64,000 bases of DNA from Cupriavidus campinensis (GCF_905397395.1 NZ_CAJPVH010000010.1:62001-126000); one strand, 5' to 3'; positions 19,032 to 28,300 are shown, counted from the first letter of the stretch. The notes: generated from the sequence alone by a model not told the origin. A program made the numbers and translations.

Positions 19032-20240
19032 ATGACAGCAGTAAAGTCCTTCGATGTCGCCATTCTTGGCGCCGGCCTGGCCGGGCGTTTGTGCGCCTGG
19101 CTGCTGGTGCGCGCCGGTGCCCGTGTGGCGCTGGTCGAGCGTGGCGGCCCCGACGGCACCGGCGCGGCCGCCCACGTGGCTGCCGCCATGCTGGCCCCGC
19201 TGGCCGAGTCGGCCATCGCGGAGCGGCGCATCGTCGATCTCGGCATGGCCAGCGTCGACCTGTGGCGTGCCTGGATCCAGGAATTGCCCGAACCCGTGTT
19301 CTTCCAGGAAGACGGCACGCTGGTGGTCTGGCACGCGCGGGACCGCAGCGAGGTGTCGCTGTTCACGGGCCGCATGCGCGCCGTGGCGCCGCCGGAACTG
19401 GTGCGGGAGCGGCTGGCCGTGCTGGACGGCGCCGGCGTGGCTGCCGTGGAGCCGGAGCTGGCCGGGCGCTTCCCGCAGGGCCTGCTGCTCAAGGGCGAAG
19501 GCCAGCTGGACAACCGTGGCGCGCTGCGCGCGCTGCTCGACTGCGCGGTCAAGGAAGGCGTGCATTGCATCTGGGAGGCTGGCGATGTCGATATCGACCT
19601 GCTGCCCCAGTTCGACCTCCGCGCCAACGTGGTGCTGGACTGCCGCGGCCTGGGCGCGCGCGCGGCGTGGTGCGATCCCACGGCCGAGCCCGGCGTGGTC
19701 AAGCCCGGCCTGCGTGGCCTGCGCGGCGAGGTGGTGCGCGTGCACGCGCCCGACGTGAAGCTGCATCGGCCCATCCGCCTGCTGCATCCGCGCTACCCCA
19801 TCTATATCGCGCCCAAGCCGAACGACCTGTACGTGATTGGCGCGACCGAAATCGAGAGCGAGGACGACTCGCCGATGAGCGTGCGCTCCGCGCTGGAGCT
19901 GCTCTCGGCGGCGCACTCGCTGCACCCCGCGTTCGGCGAGGCCCGCGTGCTGGAGCTGAACGTGCAGCGCCGGCCCACGCGGCCGGACCACCTGCCGGCG
20001 ATCCGCGTGGATCAGCAGGCGCGCGTGGTGCGTGTGAATGGCTTGTACCGGCATGGCTGGCTGATTGCGCCGGCCGTGACCGAGGCCGCCTGCGCCGTGG
20101 TGCGCGCGTTGCTGGCCGGGGACCCGGCCGCGCACGCGGTGCCGGCGTCGCTGCGCTGGCCGGGCCTGATCCAGTCCGTCGAGGAGCCCGCCCACCTGCG
20201 CGGCACGGCGGTGCCCGGATTGGGCAGCCTGCTGCATTAG
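19032..20240 (+). CDS. thiO: Glycine oxidase ThiO (FAD-dependent)
   Basis: A 402-residue D-amino-acid-oxidase-fold flavoprotein with the dinucleotide-binding start VAILGAGLAGRLCAWLL. Glycine oxidases make the dehydroglycine needed for thiazole formation with ThiG and ThiS. The C-terminal VNGLYRHGWLIAPAV segment is typical. It lies 57 bases after thiC and 26 before thiS, so the thiazole function follows from both family and context. Confidence 0.93.
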   Translation: MTAVKSFDVAILGAGLAGRLCAWLLVRAGARVALVERGGPDGTGAAAHVAAAMLAPLAESAIAERRIVDLGMASVDLWRAWIQELPEPVFFQEDGTLVVWHARDRSEVSLFTGRMRAVAPPELVRERLAVLDGAGVAAVEPELAGRFPQGLLLKGEGQLDNRGALRALLDCAVKEGVHCIWEAGDVDIDLLPQFDLRANVVLDCRGLGARAAWCDPTAEPGVVKPGLRGLRGEVVRVHAPDVKLHRPIRLLHPRYPIYIAPKPNDLYVIGATEIESEDDSPMSVRSALELLSAAHSLHPAFGEARVLELNVQRRPTRPDHLPAIRVDQQARVVRVNGLYRHGWLIAPAVTEAACAVVRALLAGDPAAHAVPASLRWPGLIQSVEEPAHLRGTAVPGLGSLLH

Positions 20241-20266
20241 GAACACGCCCAGAACCCGCCCAGATC

Positions 20267-20464
20267 ATGGAAATTATGCTCAACGGCAAGCTGCTGCACC
20301 TGCCCGAGGCCGCCACGCTGGCGGACGCGGTGACTGCGGCTGCCATCGCGCCCCCGTTCGCCGCGGCGGTCAACGGCCAGTTCGTGCCGCGCACCGCCCA
20401 TGCCGCCACGCCGCTTGCGGCGGGCGATCACATCGACCTCGTGCAACCCGTGACGGGAGGCTGA
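20267..20464 (+). CDS. thiS: Sulfur carrier protein ThiS
   Basis: A 65-residue ubiquitin-fold carrier starting MEIMLNGKLLHL and ending in the required Gly-Gly (PVTGG). The C-terminal glycine is thiocarboxylated and donates sulfur to ThiG. It is set between thiO and thiG; the stop is six bases before thiG. Confidence 0.95.
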   Translation: MEIMLNGKLLHLPEAATLADAVTAAAIAPPFAAAVNGQFVPRTAHAATPLAAGDHIDLVQPVTGG

Positions 20465-20470
20465 CCCATC

Positions 20471-21328
20471 ATGACTTTCGAACCCGCTGAAACCCTGCGC
20501 GACCCGTTCGTGCTCTATGGCGAATCCTTCGCCTCGCGCCTGCTGCTCGGCACCGCGCGCTATCCGTCGCCGGCCACGCTGCAGGCGGCCGTGGAAGCCA
20601 GCCGTCCCGCCATGATCACCGTGGCGCTGCGCCGCCAGAGCGCGGTGGGCAAGGGCGACGGCAGCGATGGCCAGACGCTCGGCGGCCAGCCGTTCTGGCA
20701 GATGCTGCGCGCGCTGGGCGTGCCGGTGCTGCCGAACACCGCCGGCTGCTTTACGGCGCAGGAAGTCATCACCACGGCGATGATGGCGCGCGAGGTCTTC
20801 GAGACCGACTGGATCAAGCTGGAACTGATCGGCGACGACTACACGCTCCAGCCGGACACGCTGAACATGCCCGCCGTGGCCGAGACGCTGATCAAGGAAG
20901 GCTTCAAGGTGCTGCCGTACTGCACCGAGGACCTGGTGCTGTGCCGCCGCCTGCTGGACGTGGGCTGCCAGGCGCTGATGCCGTGGGCCGCGCCGATCGG
21001 CACGGGCCGGGGCGCCGCCAATCCGCTGGCCATGCGCACGCTGCGTGACCGACTGCCGGACACGCCGCTGATCGTCGATGCCGGGCTGGGCCTGCCGTCG
21101 CACGCGGCGCAGGTGCTGGAATGGGGCTATGACGGCGTGCTGCTGAACACCGCCGTGGCGCAGTCTGCCTACCCGGTGAATATGGCCCGCGCGTTCGCGC
21201 TGGCCGTGGAGGCTGGCCGCACCGCCTATCTGGCCGGGCCGATGCCCGAGCGCGACGTGGCGCAGGCCAGCACGCCGGTGGTCGGCATGCCGTTCTGGCA
21301 CGCCGAAGGCGCGGAGGACCGCGCATGA
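20471..21328 (+). CDS. thiG: Thiazole synthase ThiG
   Basis: A 285-residue TIM-barrel enzyme that builds thiazole phosphate from deoxyxylulose phosphate, ThiS thiocarboxylate and dehydroglycine. The Schiff-base lysine segment (IKLELIGDD) and phosphate-binding loops (PIGTGRG, LLNTAVAQS) are seen. It overlaps thiE by four bases (ATGA), so translation is coupled. Confidence 0.96.
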   Translation: MTFEPAETLRDPFVLYGESFASRLLLGTARYPSPATLQAAVEASRPAMITVALRRQSAVGKGDGSDGQTLGGQPFWQMLRALGVPVLPNTAGCFTAQEVITTAMMAREVFETDWIKLELIGDDYTLQPDTLNMPAVAETLIKEGFKVLPYCTEDLVLCRRLLDVGCQALMPWAAPIGTGRGAANPLAMRTLRDRLPDTPLIVDAGLGLPSHAAQVLEWGYDGVLLNTAVAQSAYPVNMARAFALAVEAGRTAYLAGPMPERDVAQASTPVVGMPFWHAEGAEDRA

Positions 21329-22506
21329 CGCGCCCCGGTGTGGCCGCGGCCATCGACTCCGCGCTGTTCGACTCCCTGATCACCCGCTTTGGTGCCACCT
21401 TCGGCCATGACGACGCCCCGTGGCGTGCATGGCCGCTGGCCAACGCCCCGGCCGCGCCGGGGCGCCACGACGTGGTGCTGGCCGATGGGGAAGCCACGGC
21501 GGACACCATCGCCCAACTGACGGCAGGCGGCGCGGTGCTGATCGAGACCGACCGCGAGGGCGGCCGCTGGATCGACACCGTGCGCTCGCCGATGGGCACC
21601 TGGGTGCTGGACGTCCAAGCCGACGACGGTACCGACGACGATACCGACGACGATGCCGACGACGATGCCGACGACGATAGGCCGCACCCACCGGCTTTCG
21701 TGGCCGTGCTGCTGGCCGCGCTGGCGCTGCACTTCCCGGCCCACGACGCGCTGTGCATCGCCCGCGCGTGGCAGCCGGGCCGCCAGGACTGGCCGACCGA
21801 CTTCGCCCGCTTCCCGCGCGTGCGCCACGCGGCGCTGGCCTCGCCCGACAATCCACCCCAGCCATTCGCGCCGTGCCCGCCGGACCTCGGCCTGTACGCC
21901 GTGGTGCCAAGCGCGGACTGGATCGAGCGGCTGGTGCCGCTGGCCGTGCCGACCGTGCAACTGCGCTTCAAATCGGACGACGCGGCGGCGGTCAAGGCCG
22001 AGGTCGCCCGCGCGGCCCAGGCCGCCAAGGGCCAGCCGTCGCGCCTGTTCATCAACGATCACTGGCGCGTGGCGCTCGACCACCATGCGGCGATGGGTGG
22101 CGACAGCGGCATCTACGGCATCCATCTGGGCCAGGAAGATCTCGACGAGGCCGACCTCGAGGCGATTCGCGCCTCCGGGCTGCGCCTGGGCGTGTCCACG
22201 CACGGCTACGCCGAGATGCTGCGCGTGGCCGCCATCGGCCCCAGCTATCTGGCGCTCGGGGCCATTTTCCCGACCACGACCAAGGTCATGCCGACCGCGC
22301 CGCAGGGCATGGGCCGCTTCCGGGCCTATGTGGCGCTGATGCAGCCGGTGGTGCCCGCGCTGGTGGGCATTGGCGGGGTCAACGGGAGCAACCTGCGCGA
22401 GGTGCTCGACGTGGGCGTCGGCAGCGCCGCCGTGGTGCGGGCGGTTACCGAGGCCAGCGACGTGCCGGCGGCGGTGGCCTCCCTTACCGCATTGTTTGGG
22501 CGCTGA
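21325..22506 (+). CDS. thiE: Thiamine-phosphate synthase ThiE with an extra N-terminal domain
   Basis: ThiE joins HMP pyrophosphate and thiazole phosphate. The catalytic barrel is the C-terminal half (from about residue 190: LGLYAVVPS, RLFINDHW, GIHLGQEDL, LALGAIFPTTTK, GIGGVNGSN). At 393 residues it is far longer than a normal ThiE of about 210. The first 190 or so residues hold a segment (AVLIET to LAALALHFPAHDALCIARAW) that looks like a decayed ThiD/PfkB kinase C-terminus. It is interrupted by an Asp-rich stretch encoded by a 12-bp tandem repeat. No kinase catalytic motif (GTGC) is left. The start overlaps thiG. Confidence 0.93.
   Translation: MTRPGVAAAIDSALFDSLITRFGATFGHDDAPWRAWPLANAPAAPGRHDVVLADGEATADTIAQLTAGGAVLIETDREGGRWIDTVRSPMGTWVLDVQADDGTDDDTDDDADDDADDDRPHPPAFVAVLLAALALHFPAHDALCIARAWQPGRQDWPTDFARFPRVRHAALASPDNPPQPFAPCPPDLGLYAVVPSADWIERLVPLAVPTVQLRFKSDDAAAVKAEVARAAQAAKGQPSRLFINDHWRVALDHHAAMGGDSGIYGIHLGQEDLDEADLEAIRASGLRLGVSTHGYAEMLRVAAIGPSYLALGAIFPTTTKVMPTAPQGMGRFRAYVALMQPVVPALVGIGGVNGSNLREVLDVGVGSAAVVRAVTEASDVPAAVASLTALFGR
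21620..21679 (+). repeat. 12-bp tandem repeat inside thiE (five units)
   Basis: Five tandem units of CCGACGACGATN (the first has GGTA instead of GATN) encode an acidic repeat (DDGT, DDDT, DDDA, DDDA, DDDR). The repeat is in frame, so unit gain or loss would keep the reading frame. Confidence 0.9.
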
Positions 22507-22615
22507 CCGCCCAGCCGGCTGGCACGGCCCCTGAAATCCGCATATCCTCTCCGCTCCACCGACACAATGGATCGAGGTTCCGCCATACGGAACCCGGAGC
22601 AGAGAGGAAACAGCC

Positions 22616-23050
22616 GTGAACGAGATCAAGCCCGCCGCCCCTGGCACGCCGGAAAAGCCGTATTTCGGCATCGACATTCCGCTGATGCGGCATCTGGGCC
22701 TGCAGCCGGAACATATGGAAGAGGGGATGTGCCGCACGCGCCTGCCGGCCAATCCGTCGCTCGTGAACAGCCGGGGCGATGTGCACGGCGGCACGCTGAT
22801 GGCCGTGCTCGATTTCACGCTCAGCGGCGCGGCGCGCTCCTACTCGCCGCTCGATGTGGGCGTGATCACCATCGACATGTCCACGCATTTCCTCGCCGCC
22901 GCGCGCGGCGAACTGACCTTCGAGTCGCGCTGCATCCGGCGCGGCGCCAAGATCGCCTTCTGCGAAGGCGAGGCGCGTGACGCGGCCGGCACCGTGGTGT
23001 GCGTGGCCCGCGCCGCGTTCAAGCTCGTGCAGCTGGCCGGCGGCAACTAA
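22616..23050 (+). CDS. PaaI-type hotdog-fold thioesterase
   Basis: A 144-residue single hotdog domain of the PaaI type, with the active-site region [16 protein letters not shown]. The family hydrolyses acyl- or aryl-CoA thioesters in the cytoplasm. It starts with GTG after an AGAGAGGAAA ribosome site. It is 109 bases after thiE on the same strand but has its own leader. The substrate is not predictable. Confidence 0.87.
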   Translation: MNEIKPAAPGTPEKPYFGIDIPLMRHLGLQPEHMEEGMCRTRLPANPSLVNSRGDVHGGTLMAVLDFTLSGAARSYSPLDVGVITIDMSTHFLAAARGELTFESRCIRRGAKIAFCEGEARDAAGTVVCVARAAFKLVQLAGGN

Positions 23051-23056
23051 GTCCGC

Positions 23057-23473
23057 CTAGTCCTCCATTCGGCGGTACACCGCCAGGAAGCGCGCGCGCT
23101 CGGTGATGCCATAGTCGCCGGGCGCGTATTGCATCAGCCAGTCGCCGGCCTTGCCGGTCAGCACGTCGCCCCCGGCCGAGCGCGCGATGGCGAACGGCGC
23201 CGCCATCTCCTTCGCCAGCACCGGCACCGGCCGGTTGCGCCAGCCACCGCCGTCCACGGGCAGGTAGCGCGCGTCGAAGCGGTCGCGCGAGACCACCCAG
23301 CGGTCGCCCGTGGCGCCGGTCACGATGGCGTCGCCGGGCTGGTAGCGGTTGGGGCCTTCCCGGCTCACCAGCTCGCCGGGCTCTGCGGCAAACGTCACCT
23401 GGACCACTTCCTCCTTGATATAGCGGGCCGCGGCCGGATCGGTGCGCAGGTCGATATCGCTCAAAGTCTGCAT
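23057..23473 (-). CDS. PGDYG-domain protein of unknown function
   Basis: A 138-residue soluble protein with the PGDYG motif near the C-terminus (MQYAPGDYGI) that names a small family of unknown function, plus a second PGDAI element. No signal peptide or membrane segment is seen. It begins nine bases after the thiD stop on the same strand, so it is probably co-transcribed with thiD. Confidence 0.75.
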   Translation of the reverse strand: MQTLSDIDLRTDPAAARYIKEEVVQVTFAAEPGELVSREGPNRYQPGDAIVTGATGDRWVVSRDRFDARYLPVDGGGWRNRPVPVLAKEMAAPFAIARSAGGDVLTGKAGDWLMQYAPGDYGITERARFLAVYRRMED

Positions 23474-23482
23474 GGTCGGTCC

Positions 23483-24334
23483 TCAGCCCAGCGCGCGCGG
23501 CGCGAAGGCATGGTTCAGCGGGCCGTTGCCGGCCCCGATGCGCAGGCGGGCCCCGGCGGCGATGGCCTGCGCGACGTAGTCCAGCGCGGTGCTGATGGCG
23601 TCGGCCAGCGCGTCGCCACGGGCCAGTTGCGCGGCGATGGCGGCCGCCAGCGTACAGCCGGTGCCGTGCAGGTTCGGCGTGTCGATGCGCGGATGGGTGA
23701 ACACGCGCACCGTGCCGTCGGCCAGCATCAGCAGGTCATCCAGCCCCCGTCCGTCCAGGCCATCGTCCCGATCGGCTTTACGATCGTCTTCCAGATGGCC
23801 GCCCTTGAGCAGCACGGCCTGGCAGCCCAGCGCGAGCAGGTCCGCGGCGGCGGTTTCCATGTCCGAGCGGCGCGCGATGCGGCGGCCGAGCAGGTACGAG
23901 GCTTCCGGCAGGTTGGGCGTGACCACCAGCGCACGCGGGAACAGCAGCCGCACCATGGCCTGGCTGGTGGCGTCGTCGGAAAGTGTGGCGCCCGAGGTGG
24001 AAATCATCACCGGGTCCACCACCAACTGGCGGATGCCGTGCCGGTCCACCGCCTCGGCCACGGCCTCGACGATGGCGGCCGTGCCGAGCATGCCGGTCTT
24101 GGCGGCGTCCACGCCGATGTCCGTGGCGACGGCATCGATCTGGGCGGCCACCATGTCGGCCGGAATGGCGTGCACGCCGGTCACGCCGAGCGTGTTCTGC
24201 GCCGTGATGGCGGTGATCGCGCTCATGCCGAAGCAGCCGAGTGCGCTGAAAGTCTTCAGGTCTGCCTGGATGCCGGCACCGCCGCCGGAGTCGGAACCGG
24301 CGATGGTCAGCGTGCGGGGTGGCGTGGAAAGCAT
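23483..24334 (-). CDS. thiD: Hydroxymethylpyrimidine/phosphomethylpyrimidine kinase
   Basis: ThiD phosphorylates HMP and HMP-P. The 283-residue protein starts [20 protein letters not shown] and keeps the ribokinase-family catalytic [13 protein letters not shown]. The start at 24334 is chosen for the family N-terminus; no good ribosome site precedes it, and an upstream GTG is possible. It is separate from the thi operon and not obviously under a TPP riboswitch. Confidence 0.95.
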   Translation of the reverse strand: MLSTPPRTLTIAGSDSGGGAGIQADLKTFSALGCFGMSAITAITAQNTLGVTGVHAIPADMVAAQIDAVATDIGVDAAKTGMLGTAAIVEAVAEAVDRHGIRQLVVDPVMISTSGATLSDDATSQAMVRLLFPRALVVTPNLPEASYLLGRRIARRSDMETAAADLLALGCQAVLLKGGHLEDDRKADRDDGLDGRGLDDLLMLADGTVRVFTHPRIDTPNLHGTGCTLAAAIAAQLARGDALADAISTALDYVAQAIAAGARLRIGAGNGPLNHAFAPRALG

Positions 24335-24510
24335 ATGGGCGGGCAGGAAAGTCGGTAATCTGGAAGGAACCACTGGAACGATTCTCACGCAATCCGGCAA
24401 TTTTAGGGCTTCGGCGATTGATGTGAAGAAAGCGTCGCTGAACAATGGGCCTCTTTTATCACTCGGAATGGCGGCACGCCGTCGCCAACGATTGGTTCAG
24501 GGAGATGCTT

Positions 24511-25026
24511 GTGATTCCAGACATGAAGTTCGATGGACAGGTGTTGTCATGGATCGGCTCGGGAACGTTCAAGGCAACTACGGGACTCGCTGGCCACCAG
24601 CACCCAAACAACCAATGTGTCAAGGACAGCGGGCCGATTCCCGAGGGCATGTATAAAGTGCTTGTTACGGATCTTGGTGTTGCGAAGGACGACGGCACCG
24701 GGCAATGTAACTTGTCGCCTGGATGGGGTGTCCAAAGGATTCCGCGGGGAGCCGATGCCGGAATGTGCGAAACCTATTGGGCAAACTGGGGGCGGAACCG
24801 GGCAAGACTGGAACCCGCCGACATCAAGACGAGCAAGGCATGCACGCCCAAACGGGCCGGTTTTTATATACACGATTCCACTAAAGGCTACAGCCACGGA
24901 TGTATTGAAGTGGAGCCACGGTTCTTCGCGATCCTGCGAGCGCGCGCGACAAGCCAGCGGAGCCATTTCATTCTGAGCGTCAAGTATGTTCCGGGACGCG
25001 CGACGAACGGGGGCACGCGTGCGTAA
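24511..25026 (+). CDS. Tlde1-like L,D-transpeptidase/carboxypeptidase toxin candidate (DUF2778)
   Basis: With GTG at 24511 (GGGAG six bases upstream) the protein is 171 residues. It shows [21 protein letters not shown] and the catalytic-type motif [11 protein letters not shown] (His121, Cys131), the His/Cys arrangement of YkuD-fold enzymes. DUF2778/Tlde1 proteins are type VI effectors that disturb peptidoglycan crosslinks in the target periplasm. There is no signal peptide. In-frame ATGs at 24445, 24505 and 24523 are alternative starts. It overlaps the next gene by eight bases; that exported small protein is the likely immunity partner. A family-level call only. Confidence 0.7.
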   Translation: MIPDMKFDGQVLSWIGSGTFKATTGLAGHQHPNNQCVKDSGPIPEGMYKVLVTDLGVAKDDGTGQCNLSPGWGVQRIPRGADAGMCETYWANWGRNRARLEPADIKTSKACTPKRAGFYIHDSTKGYSHGCIEVEPRFFAILRARATSQRSHFILSVKYVPGRATNGGTRA

Positions 25027-25396
25027 CCTGATCCCGTTCATCGTGTTGGCGACATTCGTTGGTATAGCCTCCGCCGCGGATGTTGAGAAAATTACATTTC
25101 AGAATGATTTGTCCGCCTGCGTGGCGATAAAGGAAACGAAGACGGCGACGGCATCCAATGTGGTGCTGGCCAATACCACCATTCAGTTGCGTAAACCCAT
25201 TGGCGAATGTGGCTGTCTCTCGGCGCTGGCAACATACACCAGCAGCGTAAACCGGGCGGGGGTCCGGCAGATCCTGCAAGAGGGCTTGGTCGGGCTAAAA
25301 AGTGGCGGAGAAAAATCACTCGTTCTTGCGACGGAGCCGGCCCTGGTCACCAACAAAGCGGTACAGGTGCGATTGGCTTGTGCTGGCCCCTCATAG
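25019..25396 (+). CDS. Exported DUF2195-like protein, candidate immunity partner
   Basis: A 125-residue protein with a clear Sec signal peptide ([19 protein letters not shown]) and four cysteines in the mature part (NDLSACVAI, GECGC, LACAG), consistent with disulfides in the periplasm. It starts with GTG inside the end of the toxin-like gene (eight-base overlap). It matches my memory of DUF2195 proteins. Protection against the neighbouring peptidoglycan enzyme is inferred from overlap and location. Confidence 0.65.
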   Translation: MRNLIPFIVLATFVGIASAADVEKITFQNDLSACVAIKETKTATASNVVLANTTIQLRKPIGECGCLSALATYTSSVNRAGVRQILQEGLVGLKSGGEKSLVLATEPALVTNKAVQVRLACAGPS

Positions 25397-25432
25397 CGTC
25401 TTTTGCGCCAGAAATGGTACACTCCTGTCCGT

Positions 25433-25494
25433 CCGAGGAGCGTTGCAACGGATGGCCCTCATCCGCCAGGCTCGGAATGTTTCAACGGCGCTCG
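25433..25494 (+). promoter_or_regulatory. SAH (S-adenosylhomocysteine) riboswitch
   Basis: The SAH aptamer is recognisable. P1 is CCGAG (25433-25437) with CTCGG (25471-25475); the hairpin CGGAT/ATCCG is 25449-25453 with 25461-25465; the pseudoknot is GAGCG (25438-25442) with CGCTC (25489-25493). It lies about 115 bases before ahcY. In this class SAH binding raises expression, so SAH build-up would induce its own hydrolase. Confidence 0.95.
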
Positions 25495-25610
25495 CTGATC
25501 CGTGGTCCGCACGGAGGCGAGTCGACCTATCCGCCCGTTCCGCAATTCGCGCGGGATGCGGCCGTTGTCCCCCCTCGTCACCTGCGTGCCACTCTTCACC
25601 GGAGTGAAAC

Positions 25611-27029
25611 ATGAACGCTGTGACCGAACTCAAGCAAGACTACCTCGTGGCCGACATCGGCCTGGCCGGCTGGGGCCGCAAGGAAATCGCCATCGCCGAG
25701 ACCGAAATGCCGGGTCTGATGGCCATCCGTGACGAATTCGCCGCCGCGCAGCCGCTCAAGGGCGCCCGCATCGCCGGTTCGCTGCACATGACCATCCAGA
25801 CCGCCGTGCTGATCGAGACGCTGGTGGCACTGGGCGCCGACGTGCGCTGGGCCTCGTGCAACATCTTCTCGACGCAGGACCACGCCGCCGCCGCCATCGC
25901 CGCGTCCGGCGTGCCGGTTTTCGCGTTCAAGGGCGAGTCGCTCAAGGAATACTGGGACTTCACGCACCGCATCTTCGACTGGGCCGACGGCGGCACGCCG
26001 AACATGATCCTGGACGACGGTGGCGACGCCACGCTGCTGCTGCACCTGGGCGCCCGTGCCGAGAAGGATGCGTCGCTGATCGCCAAGCCGACCAGCGAGG
26101 AAGAAACCTACCTGTTCGCCGCCATCAAGGAAAAGCTGGCCAAGGACCCGAGCTGGTACAGCCGTAACCTGGCCGCCATCCGTGGCGTGACCGAGGAAAC
26201 CACCACCGGCGTGCACCGCCTGTACCAGATGGCACAGCGCGGCGAACTGAAGTTCCCGGCCATCAACGTGAACGACTCGGTGACCAAGAGCAAGTTCGAC
26301 AACCTGTACGGTTGCCGGGAATCGCTCGTGGACGGCATCAAGCGTGCCACGGACGTGATGATCGCCGGCAAGGTGGCCGTGGTGGCTGGCTACGGTGACG
26401 TGGGCAAGGGCAGCGCCCAGGCCCTGCGCGCGCTGTCGGCCCAGGTCTGGGTGACCGAGATCGACCCGATCTGCGCGCTCCAGGCTGCCATGGAAGGCTA
26501 CCGCGTGGTGACCATGGACTACGCCGCCGAGCACGGCGACATCTTCGTCACCTGCACCGGCAACTACCACGTCATCACGCATGACCACATGGTCAAGATG
26601 AAGGACCAGGCCATCGTCTGCAACATCGGTCACTTCGACAACGAGATCGACATCGCCTCGGTGGAAAAGTACCAGTGGGACGAGATCAAGCCGCAGGTGG
26701 ACCACGTGGTATTCCCGGACGGCAAGAAGATCATCCTGCTGGCCAAGGGCCGCCTGGTGAACCTGGGCTGCGCCACGGGCCACCCGTCGTACGTGATGAG
26801 CAGCTCGTTCGCCAACCAGACCATCGCCCAGATCGAACTGTGGGCCGAGCGTGACAGCGGCAAGTACCCGGTGGGCGTGTACACGCTGCCGAAGCACCTG
26901 GACGAGAAGGTGGCGCGCCTGCAACTGAAGAAGCTGAACGCGCAGCTGACCGAGCTGACCGACCAGCAGGCCGCCTACATCGGCGTGCAGAAGCAGGGTC
27001 CGTACAAGGCCGACCACTACCGCTATTGA
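25611..27029 (+). CDS. ahcY: S-adenosylhomocysteine hydrolase
   Basis: AhcY splits SAH to adenosine and homocysteine in the cytosol. The 472-residue protein has the NAD+-binding [13 protein letters not shown], the N-terminal [13 protein letters not shown] and the C-terminal KADHYRY. Its length includes the internal insertion common to proteobacterial AhcY. GGAG lies six bases before the ATG. First gene downstream of the SAH riboswitch. Confidence 0.98.
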   Translation: MNAVTELKQDYLVADIGLAGWGRKEIAIAETEMPGLMAIRDEFAAAQPLKGARIAGSLHMTIQTAVLIETLVALGADVRWASCNIFSTQDHAAAAIAASGVPVFAFKGESLKEYWDFTHRIFDWADGGTPNMILDDGGDATLLLHLGARAEKDASLIAKPTSEEETYLFAAIKEKLAKDPSWYSRNLAAIRGVTEETTTGVHRLYQMAQRGELKFPAINVNDSVTKSKFDNLYGCRESLVDGIKRATDVMIAGKVAVVAGYGDVGKGSAQALRALSAQVWVTEIDPICALQAAMEGYRVVTMDYAAEHGDIFVTCTGNYHVITHDHMVKMKDQAIVCNIGHFDNEIDIASVEKYQWDEIKPQVDHVVFPDGKKIILLAKGRLVNLGCATGHPSYVMSSSFANQTIAQIELWAERDSGKYPVGVYTLPKHLDEKVARLQLKKLNAQLTELTDQQAAYIGVQKQGPYKADHYRY

Positions 27030-27043
27030 TTGGCGGGAGGTGT

Positions 27044-27070
27044 CCCCCTCTCCCGTGCGCGGGGAGGGGG
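27044..27070. repeat. C/G-rich inverted repeat between ahcY and the membrane gene
   Basis: CCCCCTC-TCCC (27044-27054) can pair with GGGGAGGGGG (27061-27070) around a GTGCGC loop with one bulge. There is no T run, so it is not a standard terminator. It may stabilise or process the ahcY message. Confidence 0.6.
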
Positions 27071-27109
27071 AATTCGACAGGCAACCTGGAAAAGGGAAAA
27101 GGAGTCGCA

Positions 27110-27457
27110 ATGAGACTGTTGGCCGTTTGGATCATCAACGCCGCCTCGCTGTTCCTGGTCGGAAGCGTCATCTCCGGCATCTCGCTGGGCGGGTTTGGCT
27201 CGGCGATGATCGCCGCGCTGGTGCTGGGCCTCGTCAACACGCTGATCCGGCCTATCCTGGTCATTCTGACGCTGCCGGTCACGCTGCTGACGCTGGGCCT
27301 GTTCATCTTCGTCATCAACGCGCTGCTGTTCCTGTTCGTCGGCAACCTGCTGTCGGGCTTCGTGGTGCAGGGCTTCGGCGCCGCGCTGCTGGGCTCCATC
27401 CTGTACAGCGTGATCTCGTGGGTGCTGTCGAGCCTGTTGCTCGGCGACCGCGACTGA
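27110..27457 (+). CDS. Small four-TM membrane protein (phage holin superfamily IV type)
   Basis: A 115-residue very hydrophobic protein with four predicted membrane segments (about 3-24, 28-51, 56-80 and 88-110) and the RPILVILTLPVTLLTLGLF core of the PF04020-type family. AAAAGGAG precedes the ATG. It lies between ahcY and metF with short gaps (80 and 12 bases), so it is probably in the SAH-riboswitch operon. It is not a phage remnant; members are ordinary chromosomal genes. Function unknown. Confidence 0.85.
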   Translation: MRLLAVWIINAASLFLVGSVISGISLGGFGSAMIAALVLGLVNTLIRPILVILTLPVTLLTLGLFIFVINALLFLFVGNLLSGFVVQGFGAALLGSILYSVISWVLSSLLLGDRD

Positions 27458-27469
27458 GACTTTATTCGC

Positions 27470-28300
27470 ATGACAGACCGCTACTACAGCTTCGAATTCT
27501 TCCCGCCGAAGACGGCGGAAGGCACGGAGAAACTGCGCAACACGCGCGCGCAGCTGGCTCCGCTGCAACCCAAGTACATCTCGGTGACGTTCGGCGCCGG
27601 CGGCACCACGCAGCAGGGCACGCTGGACGCCGTGCTGGAGATCCAGCGTGACGGCATCGAGGCCGCGCCGCACCTCTCGTGCGTGGGCTCCACGCGCGAC
27701 AGCATCCGCCAGATCCTGAAGACGTACCGCGACGGCGGCATCCGCCATATCGTCGCGCTGCGTGGCGACATGCCGTCCGGCATGGGCGAAATCGGCGAAT
27801 TCCGATACGCCAACGAACTCGTGGAATTCATCCGCGCCGAGACCGGCGACTGGTTCCACATCGAGGTGGCGGCGTACCCCGAGTACCACCCGCAGGCCAA
27901 GTCGCCGCGCCACGACCTCGACAATTTCGTCCGCAAGGTCCGTGCAGGCGCCGATTCGGCGATCACCCAGTACTTCTACAATGCCGACGCCTACTTCCGC
28001 TTTGTGGACGAGGTGCGCGCGCAGGGCGTGGACGTGCCGATCGTGCCGGGCATCATGCCGATCACGAACTACTCGCAACTGATGCGTTTTTCGGAAATGT
28101 GCGGTGCCGAAGTACCGCGCTGGGTGGCCAAGCGGCTGGAGTCGTTCGGCGACGACCGGGAGTCCATCCGCGCATTCGGCCTGGACGTGGTGACGGGTCT
28201 CTGCGAGCGGCTGCTGGCAGCCGGCGTGCCGGGCCTGCACTTCTACACGCTCAACGCGGCCGGCGCCACCAAGGCGGTCTGGGAACGTCTGAAGCTGTAA
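27470..28300 (+). CDS. metF: 5,10-methylenetetrahydrofolate reductase
   Basis: MetF makes 5-methyl-THF for homocysteine remethylation. The 276-residue FAD enzyme starts YYSFEFFPPKT and shows SVTFGAGG and the barrel motifs of the family. It begins 12 bases after the membrane-protein gene, so the operon ahcY-membrane protein-metF links SAH removal to methionine regeneration. Confidence 0.97.
   Translation: MTDRYYSFEFFPPKTAEGTEKLRNTRAQLAPLQPKYISVTFGAGGTTQQGTLDAVLEIQRDGIEAAPHLSCVGSTRDSIRQILKTYRDGGIRHIVALRGDMPSGMGEIGEFRYANELVEFIRAETGDWFHIEVAAYPEYHPQAKSPRHDLDNFVRKVRAGADSAITQYFYNADAYFRFVDEVRAQGVDVPIVPGIMPITNYSQLMRFSEMCGAEVPRWVAKRLESFGDDRESIRAFGLDVVTGLCERLLAAGVPGLHFYTLNAAGATKAVWERLKL

Noticed and set aside
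27110-27457. Prophage remnant (holin-like gene)
   Set aside because: No other phage gene is nearby; this membrane family is common on chromosomes and the gene sits within the ahcY-metF operon.
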